Of a DNA stretch of 64,000 nt, positions 9,034 to 16,786 are shown piece after piece (the stretch's first letter is position 1; the number at the start of each line of letters is the position of its first letter). The translations under genes and the position numbers were made by a program. The notes below the pieces were generated by a model. The model was given only the letters and a program-made list of their open reading frames with translations. It was not told where the DNA came from and did no database searches. The DNA comes from Solimicrobium sp040544425 (lineage in GTDB: Bacteria > Pseudomonadota > Gammaproteobacteria > Burkholderiales > Burkholderiaceae_D): positions 186,001 through 250,000 of the forward strand of contig JBEONO010000003.1 in NCBI GenBank assembly GCA_040544425.1, given 5' to 3'.

Positions 9034-9985
9034 GAGAGACCTTCTTGCGGGAAGAGCCGCTGGGTTGAAAATCATACACAATCGAGGTTGGACGACCTTT
9101 GACCTCAACGAACACTTGTCCGAGGTATTCTGCCATCACGGCAAGGACCAGGAACAGGAGCGAGAACAGCATTGACGTGACCGTGCACACCAACAGGGCC
9201 GGTTTCCATTCGCCCGGCATCAGCAACATGCCGACTGCTGAAGCAACAGCCATGAGAAGTGACAGACCGGCTGCGGCGGGAATTTTGCGCAGGGGTTCAA
9301 TCGAAATACCGGTAATGCTGTCCAGGGCATAGCGAATCATTGATTTCAGCTGGTATTTGGTCTCTCCGGCGAATCGCTTGTCCCTCTCGTAAGGAACAGA
9401 TGTCGTTTTCATGCCCAGAAATGGAACGACGACGCGAAATACTGAATTGACTTCGGGTAGGGCTAACAGTGTTTCCAATGCTTTGCGGTCTAGCAGACGA
9501 AAATTGGCCGCATCCTGTTCGAGACTGAGTTTGCCCGATAAAGAATCCAGAACGCTGTAAAACACCTTTGCACTGAATCGTTTAAAGATGCCGTCGTTGG
9601 GTCGGCCCGCACGCGAACCGACCACAATGTCTGAACCGTTTTCCCATGCCTGCACCATTTTAAGAATGACCTCTGGCGGATCCTGCAGATCTGCGTCCAT
9701 TGAGACCACCGCGTCTCCGGTGGCGGCGCGCAGACCGGCATGAATGGCTCCTTCCAGTCCGAAATTTCTGGACAGCTGTACCACCGTGACGACCTCCGGA
9801 TACTGCGCGCGCGCCTTCCGGATCTGATCCAGTGTTCCATCCCGTGAGCCATCATCCACCAGCACGATTTCGAGATCGTAACGGTCCGTCAGTGGTGCCA
9901 GCGCTTTGACCGTTTCCTCGCAATATTGCGCAACCAACGCTTCTTCGTTGTACATCGGGCCAATTACAGAGATCAGTTTTTTCAT
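9026..9985 (-). CDS. GtrB/DPM1-like glycosyltransferase family 2
   Basis: The 319-residue protein has a cytosolic GT2 domain (about residues 5-230) with PMYNEE, VLVDDGSRDGT and SMDADLQDPPE, which includes the metal-binding D-x-D, and two C-terminal membrane helices (about 235-300). This is the layout of undecaprenyl-phosphate glucosyl- or aminoarabinose-transferases of the GtrB/ArnC type. It would load a sugar from a nucleotide donor onto the lipid carrier for the GtrA-like protein of the same operon. Downstream genes overlap it. The sugar identity is unknown. Confidence 0.88.
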   Translation of the reverse strand: MKKLISVIGPMYNEEALVAQYCEETVKALAPLTDRYDLEIVLVDDGSRDGTLDQIRKARAQYPEVVTVVQLSRNFGLEGAIHAGLRAATGDAVVSMDADLQDPPEVILKMVQAWENGSDIVVGSRAGRPNDGIFKRFSAKVFYSVLDSLSGKLSLEQDAANFRLLDRKALETLLALPEVNSVFRVVVPFLGMKTTSVPYERDKRFAGETKYQLKSMIRYALDSITGISIEPLRKIPAAAGLSLLMAVASAVGMLLMPGEWKPALLVCTVTSMLFSLLFLVLAVMAEYLGQVFVEVKGRPTSIVYDFQPSGSSRKKVSHE

Positions 9986-10052
9986 TATTTATTATTCCTG
10001 GTCAGGTCGAATCGCTTGATTAACGGTATGGATTATATGCTGGTTAGGGTTG

Positions 10053-11189
10053 CTATCCGGCTTTGGAGAATGTCTCATTTTCAAGCTTTTCAAGCACATC
10101 ATAAATGTTGTCAATCTTGCCCCCCAAAATGGAGTAACAGCCCGGCAATTCGGCGTGTTTCTCAAATAAGATCGGCCTCCCGTCGTCCCCTTCGTTCTTC
10201 ACAAGAACGGTTTTCACTTCGAACAGAGAATCGACATATTTCGAGTCAGACACAGCGGGCAGATAACGTGCCACATCTCTTAACATTCTGTCGACTCGGG
10301 TGGCATGGTCATATTGGTTGAGCTTCCAATAAGGATCTATGCCCTGTTCATCGTTCCAGCTGCGGTGTGGCGTATACCGAACGTGGGACAGAGTATGCAG
10401 ACCCCTTGCAGGAAACGGCATCATTGAAAAAAATGGACCATCCATGACTGTGATGCCCAGGCCTTCAAGAGCAGGTGGCGCTTTAACCAGCGCCATTTCC
10501 GTAATTTCCTGTTTCAGACCGGTTTGCGTACCCGGGAAGTCGCCTTGAAACTGGTTCAGGCCACTGTAGGTGCAGTTAAATACATATTGGCTGCGAATTA
10601 TTTTCTCAGCACCGGATGCAGGTTTTAGGCTGACTTGCAAAGTCTGATTTGATCCATGTGAAATTGCAGTCGCACATGTTTCATAATGGACTTCAACGCC
10701 GCACTCACGCAACTCGCGCTCTGCCCACCCGGCCAGTTTCGAAGAATTGAACGCATATTCTTCCACCAGAAAAACCTCTTCGATCAGCCGTGGTTCAAAC
10801 AAGGCGCGCAGTGATGGATTTGCCGGTTGAATTTTTGCGCCAATTTCATTGCAAAAACGGTCAAACTGTTTTGCAGTAACCTTGGAATTGCGACGGGCAA
10901 TGGCATACAGCTTGGTGAAATTCTGCATTACCGCGTCAGGCCAGTCGCTGACAAACTTGGGTAGGTTGACCCGGCTTCGGTAGGCGGTTGTATAGCTGCG
11001 CGGGTAGTGGTAGCCATTATGCACGCGTGCCTGGTTGTTATACGAGGCACGCGTGAGCAAGGCGACTTCGCGTTCGATCAGACAGATATGTTTGAATCCA
11101 CGCTGTCTGGCCAGATAAACAGCGATCGTGGCGCCATAAAATCCACCGCCTACAATGACCGCATCCTGGATAATATTCTTGTCCGACAT
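10053..11189 (-). CDS. FAD-dependent oxidoreductase (DAO family)
   Basis: The 378-residue protein opens with the dinucleotide-binding loop VIVGGGFYGATIAVYLA (about residues 12-28) and has the overall layout of D-amino-acid-oxidase-like flavoproteins, ending with SILGGKIDNIYD, which fits the C-terminal FAD-contact region. No signal peptide is visible. The start overlaps the upstream GT2 stop (TAATG), so they are translationally linked. Genes like this occur in surface glycan loci where they may oxidise a sugar or amino compound; the substrate cannot be told from sequence. Confidence 0.8.
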   Translation of the reverse strand: MSDKNIIQDAVIVGGGFYGATIAVYLARQRGFKHICLIEREVALLTRASYNNQARVHNGYHYPRSYTTAYRSRVNLPKFVSDWPDAVMQNFTKLYAIARRNSKVTAKQFDRFCNEIGAKIQPANPSLRALFEPRLIEEVFLVEEYAFNSSKLAGWAERELRECGVEVHYETCATAISHGSNQTLQVSLKPASGAEKIIRSQYVFNCTYSGLNQFQGDFPGTQTGLKQEITEMALVKAPPALEGLGITVMDGPFFSMMPFPARGLHTLSHVRYTPHRSWNDEQGIDPYWKLNQYDHATRVDRMLRDVARYLPAVSDSKYVDSLFEVKTVLVKNEGDDGRPILFEKHAELPGCYSILGGKIDNIYDVLEKLENETFSKAG

Positions 11190-12214
11190 TACGCAATCGG
11201 CTCAAGTTGCGTTTCCCGGGTCTTAGTCAGTGTGGTCTCAACCGTCTCTATATTCAGTTTTTGGCGACGGGTCATCAGGACGCTGGTAAATTCCTGGCCA
11301 ATGTAGTATAGGGGCCCTTCGTTGGACAGACTGACCATTTGCAAGATGTACTCGCCCAACACCAGAAGAACAATCGTCAGTAAGAAAAACATACCTGATT
11401 GTTGCAGGGATAAACTGACCCAGCCAGGTGCAACGTCGACCTTTAGAATGGCTACGGCGACAACGTACATTGAGTAAATCAGATTGGCGAAAGCACCAAA
11501 CAGCGACAGCGTGGTCACAATCCGCATTGGGGCGCGGGTTGTTGAAACCAGTAAGCGCATACCGAGATCGATGCTTTCCATTAGCTGTTTTTTGCGAATT
11601 GATTTTGGTTTGGCACTGTAACTTAAATTCGCCTTAGCAAATCCCCCGGTGGCAGGTAGATGGCGATACGTCATCGCTGGTTGCGGATGTTGCAGAATGA
11701 AATTGACGACTCTGCGATTCAAGACGCGATATTCTGGCGCTTCATTGGTCAGATGTACGCCGTTAAAGCACTTGTACAGGGCATTAAATACTGAATAGGA
11801 AAACTGGTACCACAGGCTTTGCTGTGCTTTTTGTTGATTTCTGGCGAATACGACGTCGGTCCCACTGACGGCTCTGGCGAGCATTTCAGGCAGAAAGCCA
11901 ATGTCGTCCGCCATCAGGTCAATGACGACAATAAAATCGCCCAAGGCATTTTCCAGTCCTACCCATGCAGCGGTGTCACTGTCAACTCGCTTGGTCAGGG
12001 CATAGACCTGCAAATTTGGAAGCCCATCCTCTGCGGTTAATGATTTGAGAACAGAAATGCTTTCATCCTCTGACGCATTATCAACAATAATGAATTCATA
12101 ATCGCTCACCAGCGAGCCGATATACGACGACACTTCGGTGATTACATCTTTCGTTTGGCTCGATTGGTTTCTGACCACATAAACAACCGATAAAAAAATT
12201 GGATAGAACGCCAT
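11189..12214 (-). CDS. Membrane-anchored GT2-like glycosyltransferase with altered D-x-D
   Basis: A 341-residue GtrB-like architecture: N-terminal GT2 domain (IIVDNASEDES near residue 45) and two membrane helices near 230-300, followed by the YIGQEF stretch typical of the family tail. The usual metal-binding block SMDADLQDP is replaced by VIDLMADDIGF, so the D-x-D is not in its normal form. It could be a divergent enzyme, or a scaffold. ATG 12214 is preferred over an in-frame GTG three codons earlier because AGGTG lies at a proper distance. It runs into the FAD oxidoreductase gene by TAATG. Confidence 0.7.
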   Translation of the reverse strand: MAFYPIFLSVVYVVRNQSSQTKDVITEVSSYIGSLVSDYEFIIVDNASEDESISVLKSLTAEDGLPNLQVYALTKRVDSDTAAWVGLENALGDFIVVIDLMADDIGFLPEMLARAVSGTDVVFARNQQKAQQSLWYQFSYSVFNALYKCFNGVHLTNEAPEYRVLNRRVVNFILQHPQPAMTYRHLPATGGFAKANLSYSAKPKSIRKKQLMESIDLGMRLLVSTTRAPMRIVTTLSLFGAFANLIYSMYVVAVAILKVDVAPGWVSLSLQQSGMFFLLTIVLLVLGEYILQMVSLSNEGPLYYIGQEFTSVLMTRRQKLNIETVETTLTKTRETQLEPIA

Positions 12215-12274
12215 TTTAAGCACCTGTGAGCCACCATCAGGAGATGATTGCTTCCTCTAATATTTGGTAATTAC

Positions 12275-12306
12275 GGCGGATTCGACCTTGCAGGGTCGAA
12301 TCCGCC
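12275..12306. other. Perfect 13-base stem hairpin in the gap between two locus genes
   Basis: Bases 12275-12287 pair exactly with 12294-12306, leaving a six-base loop. It lies between the stop of the membrane protein gene (12393) and the start of the GT2 gene (12214). There is no T run on either side, so it is not a classical terminator. An mRNA-stability, processing or attenuation element is possible. Confidence 0.6.
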
Positions 12307-12392
12307 ATCTATTTTGCAGGACCTCAACCGCATCCTCATTCGATGATCTACAAAAAAATCCAACAAATAAATGAATTGAATTCAGTTTAATG

Positions 12393-13925
12393 TCATTCAC
12401 AAGGAACGTTTTCCAACACAGTCCAGTTTCCAGTCTCGGCAACGAGTTTGGGATTGCACCTGGCACCGCTGAAAAAATTGTCCGGTATCGGTTTTGAGTG
12501 GCGGATAAAAAAATACCGATAGTCCTGGCCGCGAAATTTGACCCATGAAAACGTCTCTGGACGCCATTCAAAACCCGGCCCGGCTTCTGGCGCACGGTCC
12601 AATTTGTACCGCGCGATCTGCGGCGAGAACCATGCGAAATTGAAATCAACCAGACCGCCATGTTCTGCCTGGTACCACACCGGGTAATGTAAATACATCT
12701 TGGCTTCATTGACCGCTGCACTGCTGGGATCAAACATCAAGGTAATTGCCCGGCTGCCTGGCTTCAGCGAGCTGAAGATTTGATCAATAGCAGCGGTCTC
12801 TTTGCCAAAATTCCATGAGTCAACGGCGATTAATGACAGATTTGCCCAACAACACAGGATTAAAACCGGCATGACAAATTTTGAGCGATCTTTTAGATTG
12901 GCACCTGATTCAGTTGTGCGCGTAAATATCCAGGCATACGCGGGAAAGAAAAACAGTGAGAAGCGCTCGTACACATATGAAGTAGAAAATGCTTCGCTGG
13001 GTGCGAATGTAAAAATAAAGAGAACGACGCCAAGTGGAATCCAACTGGATGTGTTCTTGCAATCGGCACGAAGGCCCAACAACCAAGGGCACGCGACCAA
13101 CGCCAGGATGGTGGAAATCTGCACCACCAGATACACACCACGAATGGTTTTCAAGTCCATCACCATGGTGTAAAGCAGGCCTTTGACGAGCTTTCCTGCG
13201 CCGAAAAAATTGAAGGACCCGTACGCCCAGATGGTGCCGTTTGAAAGTCGCATGCCGACATTATGTTGTTGGCTAATTAAATAATAGATACCACACATCA
13301 GAACCAGAATGACCAGCGGCCATGACTTGACGATAAAGAGCCGTAAATCGCGCGTCCTGACTAACAGAAGTGTGAATCCAATCATCAGGGCGAGCACAAA
13401 TACCAGCCCGTGAGAAATAAGCAGCACTGACCCAACGGCGAGTGTCGCCAGCGCGCGTGGAATAGTTTGATCCCGGGCGTAGCGGTCGGATATCAATATG
13501 AACAACATGCCGACCGGTGCGGCTACCATAAAGGTAAAAAAGCCCCACTGATAGCAGAAGCCGAAAAAGGCGGTGAGAAACAGCCAGTCAAGGCGCTCAT
13601 CTGCACCAAAATGTTTGCGTAATGTGACCGACATCGCAACAAAGGCGAGATAGGCCAGCGACAGCATTAGCTTCAGAACTGTGGCAACCGGCATAATGAA
13701 CGATAGCGGAAGAGCAAGACCATAGCCGATCAAATAGGGGGTAAACACATTGATGCGGAAAAGATCGGCCCATGGAGATTGTCCCAGCACAATATCTCTC
13801 AACAATGCGACCTGGCCAGCATGTTGCGGTAGATCGATCATAGGCGGGTGTGGCGCAAGCCAGAAAATTAGACTTCCCCAAGCAACCGAAATTGCAAACA
13901 GAAATCGTAATTTTGTCATCTTCAT
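12393..13925 (-). CDS. Large integral membrane protein, possible GT-C-like enzyme
   Basis: The 510-residue protein has a leading membrane helix, a short loop with PHPPMIDLPQHAGQ (about residues 25-38) and about ten further helices, then a soluble C-terminal region of about 130 residues. The general layout resembles membrane glycosyltransferases of the GT-C fold, with Asp and His in the first outside loop, but no family signature is firm. It is the first gene of the minus-strand series running to 6843, and conserved upstream element copy 2 sits 46 bases before its ATG. Function is unassigned. Confidence 0.65.
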   Translation of the reverse strand: MKMTKLRFLFAISVAWGSLIFWLAPHPPMIDLPQHAGQVALLRDIVLGQSPWADLFRINVFTPYLIGYGLALPLSFIMPVATVLKLMLSLAYLAFVAMSVTLRKHFGADERLDWLFLTAFFGFCYQWGFFTFMVAAPVGMLFILISDRYARDQTIPRALATLAVGSVLLISHGLVFVLALMIGFTLLLVRTRDLRLFIVKSWPLVILVLMCGIYYLISQQHNVGMRLSNGTIWAYGSFNFFGAGKLVKGLLYTMVMDLKTIRGVYLVVQISTILALVACPWLLGLRADCKNTSSWIPLGVVLFIFTFAPSEAFSTSYVYERFSLFFFPAYAWIFTRTTESGANLKDRSKFVMPVLILCCWANLSLIAVDSWNFGKETAAIDQIFSSLKPGSRAITLMFDPSSAAVNEAKMYLHYPVWYQAEHGGLVDFNFAWFSPQIARYKLDRAPEAGPGFEWRPETFSWVKFRGQDYRYFFIRHSKPIPDNFFSGARCNPKLVAETGNWTVLENVPCE

Positions 13926-13970
13926 TCAGGAATCCTTGTGTTTATCGACTGGCACTCAAATGCCGGGTGC

Positions 13971-14001
13971 AAGGTAGCATAGATGTGTGACATATTCGTG
14001 A
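13971..14001 (-). promoter_or_regulatory. Conserved upstream element, copy 2 (before the 13925 gene)
   Basis: Read on the minus strand it gives TCACGAATATGTCACAC, then eight bases, then CTACCTT. It keeps the same left core and the same spacing to CTAC as copies 1 and 3. The transcript start would lie about 40 bases before the ATG at 13925. Confidence 0.5.
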
Positions 14002-14134
14002 AACGGGCTTTGGTAGGCCCTCTTTGTAGTCCGTTCCCCTTTTGGAGGCAGAAGGCTCAAGTCGATTTTGGAATCAATATTATTTAACCGGCATCGTTAT
14101 GTTTTGGGGGAGCTATCGTGGCAACTGTTCTGCT

Positions 14135-14168
14135 GGTCATGAATTTGACACACTAAGTGACTACAATC
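14135..14168 (+). promoter_or_regulatory. Conserved upstream element, copy 3 (before the TIGR03790 gene)
   Basis: It differs from copy 1 at only two of 34 positions. TACAAT is at 14162-14167, which would give a leader of about 130 bases before the ATG at 14304. The high identity over 34 non-coding bases, in a different location of the same locus, argues for function or recent duplication. Confidence 0.6.
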
Positions 14169-14303
14169 AGTAATAGGTAATAGTTTGGTTTTAGCTGGAG
14201 CCAATTGAAATCCAGTTGGGCCTTATTCCGGGGAACACAACAGTGTTCGTTTCTAAGACTTTTTTAAGCGCACCTGATCCAGGTTTTAATCGATAGGAAA
14301 TGC

Positions 14304-15326
14304 ATGATCAGGTGTTTGGCTGTTTTATTTATTCTCTTTAGCCTCCCAGGCTATATTTTCGCAGCGCCCACGGCTGCTTTAAAAGCGATCCCCTACAATC
14401 TGGGCCCAGAAAATCTTGCGGTTGTAATTAACGACGCCGATCCGAACAGTATTGAAGTCGGCGAATACTATCGCGTCGCGCGAGATATACCGCTGCAAAA
14501 CATGGTGCATGTGCGCATTGAAGGAAGTCCACACAAGCTTACTTTGCAGGCGTTTGTTAAATTGAAAAACGAGATTGTTAGACAATTACCGCTCAATATT
14601 GACGCGATAGTGATGATCTGGACTGCGCCCTATGCCGTCGAATGCAACTCGATCACTTCCGCGTTGACCTTGGGCTTCGATGCGGAACAATGCAAAAATA
14701 CCTGCGCAGTAGGTGAGGCCAGTCCGTATTTTGATTCGACTTCGATTAGCCCCAGAGCCGATTTCGGAATCCGATTGTCGATGTTGCTGCCGACTGAATC
14801 AGTGAGCAAGGCAAAAGCACTGATCGATCGAGGTGTGGCAAGCAAGACTGTGCCAGCGACGGCGTATCTGCTCTCTACGTCCGACCAGAACCGGAATGTG
14901 CGGGCAAGGTACTTCCCCCCTTCGGGTGTCTTCCCGCAAAAGCAGTTGGTGATCAAATCGCTTCGCGCCGATTCGATTGAAAACGTGAGCGATGTGATGT
15001 TTTACCTGACTGGGCTGACGTTTGTACAAAAGCTGGAAACGCTGCATTTTTTGCCCGGTGCACTGGCTGATCATTTGACCTCAACGGGTGGGGATTTGCT
15101 CGACTCCGCGCAAATGAGCAGCCTGCGCTGGCTGGATGCGGGGGCAACTGCAAGCTACGGTACCGTCTCTGAACCGTGCAATTATCCTCAAAAATTCCCG
15201 ATGCCCTCAGTGCTGCTAAAACATTACCTTTCGGGTGCTACAGCAATTGAAGCGTATTGGAATAGCGTCGCCTGGCCTACACAGGGAATATTCATTGGGG
15301 AGCCGTTGGCGGCTCCTTATCGGTGA
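14304..15326 (+). CDS. TIGR03790-family exported protein of unknown function
   Basis: The 340-residue protein has a clear signal peptide (hydrophobic run to about residue 20, cleavage after IFAAP-like sequence) and the family pattern: NLAVVINDADPNS near 36, VGEYYRVARDIP, IVMIWTAPY near 105 and a C-terminal GATASYGTVSEPCNYPQKFP near 285-305. TIGR03790 proteins are conserved exported proteins of unknown function; I recall no assigned activity. Here it lies in a polysaccharide locus behind its own copy of the conserved element. Nearest neighbour downstream is the UPF0104 membrane protein, some 490 bases away. Confidence 0.8.
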   Translation: MIRCLAVLFILFSLPGYIFAAPTAALKAIPYNLGPENLAVVINDADPNSIEVGEYYRVARDIPLQNMVHVRIEGSPHKLTLQAFVKLKNEIVRQLPLNIDAIVMIWTAPYAVECNSITSALTLGFDAEQCKNTCAVGEASPYFDSTSISPRADFGIRLSMLLPTESVSKAKALIDRGVASKTVPATAYLLSTSDQNRNVRARYFPPSGVFPQKQLVIKSLRADSIENVSDVMFYLTGLTFVQKLETLHFLPGALADHLTSTGGDLLDSAQMSSLRWLDAGATASYGTVSEPCNYPQKFPMPSVLLKHYLSGATAIEAYWNSVAWPTQGIFIGEPLAAPYR

Positions 15327-15369
15327 CAGTCATGAGGCTCTTGGGCCACGGATGCGATCAATCGAATTT

Positions 15370-15403
15370 CTTATTTTAAAAAAGGGCCCAATTTTAAAAT
15401 AAG
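15370..15403. terminator. AT-rich palindrome with GGGCCC centre, possible terminator
   Basis: Bases 15370-15381 pair exactly with 15392-15403 and the ten-base centre contains GGGCCC. The arms begin and end in A/T runs. It sits 44 bases after the TIGR03790 stop, so it may end that transcript, though a protein-binding operator is also possible. Confidence 0.45.
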
Positions 15404-15635
15404 GAACTGATTACGTGCGCCTTATGTTAAAAAACTTAAACAAGAATTGAATGGTCGAATGATTTATTTGGATGAACTGAAACTTCTTCATTTGGGCCGT
15501 TACCATTTCGATCATTTTTGTCTGTTCACCGAGTACCATCGGATAAGCTTTAAGTACTCTGAAAATTTTGGGTGTCCGTGTTTTCATGAAACGAGTCGCC
15601 GCGCGCCAAAATCTACCAGGCAATGTCTTAACCAC

Positions 15636-15658
15636 GTCACACAAACTGTCTACTATTC
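15636..15658 (+). promoter_or_regulatory. Conserved upstream element, weaker copy 4 (before UPF0104-HAD/UbiA-dprE set)
   Basis: The right half, GTCACACAAACTGTCTACTAT, matches 17 of 21 positions of copy 1 with identical spacing; the left half is not conserved. TACTAT (15651-15656) could be the -10 box for the four-gene set that follows. Confidence 0.4.
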
Positions 15659-15817
15659 CCCGGCGGTTTGACTCAGGCAGCTATTGTTTACGGTTCCAGC
15701 AGCGAAATCCGTACAATGGCGTGTTTATCGTCCGATCCAGTCAGTATTGTCGAAAACGAACTGAACAGCAGGATCGGTTCAGCGGGCGATGCATTAATTC
15801 AAAGAACACAACTATTT

Positions 15818-16786
15818 ATGAAACCCAGAGGAATGAAACCAAGAGGAATCGTCGCCTATTGCGCCATGTTTTTATTTCTGGGCTGGTGCGCAGTGACCTT
15901 CCGGGCCGATATCGCCCAAATTGACTTTGCCCCGGTCTGGGCTGCCCGCGATGCCGTGCTGCTGGCCTTGCTGCTGTCCTTGTTCAATTACGCGCTGCGC
16001 GTGTTGCGCTGGACGGTGTATCTGCAAAAGATGGGGCATTCGCTGTCTGCCGGTTTTTCAGCCTTAACCTATATTGCCGGGTTTGCTTTCACGCTCTCAC
16101 CGGGTAAGGTCGGTGAAATGGTGCGCGGCAGGTATTACCTGAAATCGGGTATTCCGCTGTCGACCACCGCAGCCGCCTTTTTTATTGAACGCCTGATGGA
16201 TCTGCTGGCGATGATTGCCATTGCCATGCTGGCGCTGGCATCGTCGCGTGCCTATGCAAATCTGATCTGGGTCAGTGCTCTGGTTATTTGTGCCCTGTTT
16301 GTGGTATTTGCGATGACGCCGTGGATCAGGGTGTTTGAATTTGCGCATGCCGCCAGTTGGTTCCCTGAGAAGTTCCGGAAGATCACCGACGGTATCCTGC
16401 GCACGCTCATGTCTGCTCAGGTGCTTTTGAAGCCGCAAATTCTGTGCATTGGTTTTGTGATCGGTCTGCTGGCCTGGGGCGCAGAGGGAACCGGCCTGAT
16501 GTTGATCGGCGCCATCGCGCCGGGCGTTGCGATGGACTGGGGGACGGCTGCCGGTATTTATTCGATTGCGATTATCGTCGGCGCGCTGTCCTTTTTACCT
16601 GGTGGACTGGGCAGCACTGAAGCGGTGATGGTGGCGTTGCTGGCTGCACACGGTTATTCGCTGCCGGATGCAATTCTGTTGACTGTGGTTTGTCGTGTGT
16701 TAACTTTATGGTTTGCCGTGCTGGTCGGTTGGATCGCCGTGGCGATTTTGCGTTATTCCCCACAATTTGGAGAGGTTTTAGAATGA
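15818..16786 (+). CDS. UPF0104 / lysylphosphatidylglycerol synthase-type membrane protein
   Basis: A multipass inner-membrane protein (about eight helices, 322 residues from the chosen start) of the PF03706 family, with LRWTVYLQKMGH, TLSPGKVGEMVRG near 95-107 and SFLPGGLGSTEAVMV near 255-270. The family covers the flippase part of MprF and AglD-like proteins; members in glycan loci are thought to move or modify polyprenyl-linked sugars. The start is uncertain: ATG 15818, ATG 15833 (AGAGGA immediately before) and TTG 15668 are all in frame. Its TGA overlaps the next ATG by four bases, so it is coupled to the HAD-UbiA gene. Confidence 0.85.
   Translation: MKPRGMKPRGIVAYCAMFLFLGWCAVTFRADIAQIDFAPVWAARDAVLLALLLSLFNYALRVLRWTVYLQKMGHSLSAGFSALTYIAGFAFTLSPGKVGEMVRGRYYLKSGIPLSTTAAAFFIERLMDLLAMIAIAMLALASSRAYANLIWVSALVICALFVVFAMTPWIRVFEFAHAASWFPEKFRKITDGILRTLMSAQVLLKPQILCIGFVIGLLAWGAEGTGLMLIGAIAPGVAMDWGTAAGIYSIAIIVGALSFLPGGLGSTEAVMVALLAAHGYSLPDAILLTVVCRVLTLWFAVLVGWIAVAILRYSPQFGEVLE

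Larger units (their letters stand above)
13926..14303. other. Divergent intergenic region with two copies of the conserved element
   Basis: This 378-base gap separates the minus-strand series starting at 13925 from the plus-strand series starting at 14304. It holds one conserved element facing each way (13971-14001 minus, 14135-14168 plus), so it is probably the control region for both halves of the polysaccharide locus. No supported ORF is present. Confidence 0.6.
15327..15817. other. Long leader/intergenic region before the UPF0104 gene
   Basis: About 490 bases without a supported gene. It contains a 34-base near-perfect palindrome (15370-15403) and a weaker copy of the conserved element (15636-15658). 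Short ORFs here have no recognisable protein features. An in-frame TTG at 15668 would extend the downstream protein by 50 residues that look non-conserved. Confidence 0.5.

Noticed and set aside
15447..15671. 74-residue ORF between TIGR03790 and UPF0104 genes
   Set aside because: No ribosome site, no family-like sequence, and it overlaps the proposed promoter element.
15668..15817. TTG start extending the UPF0104 protein by 50 residues
   Set aside because: The added sequence is polar and not like the family; ATG 15818 fits better, though the start remains uncertain.
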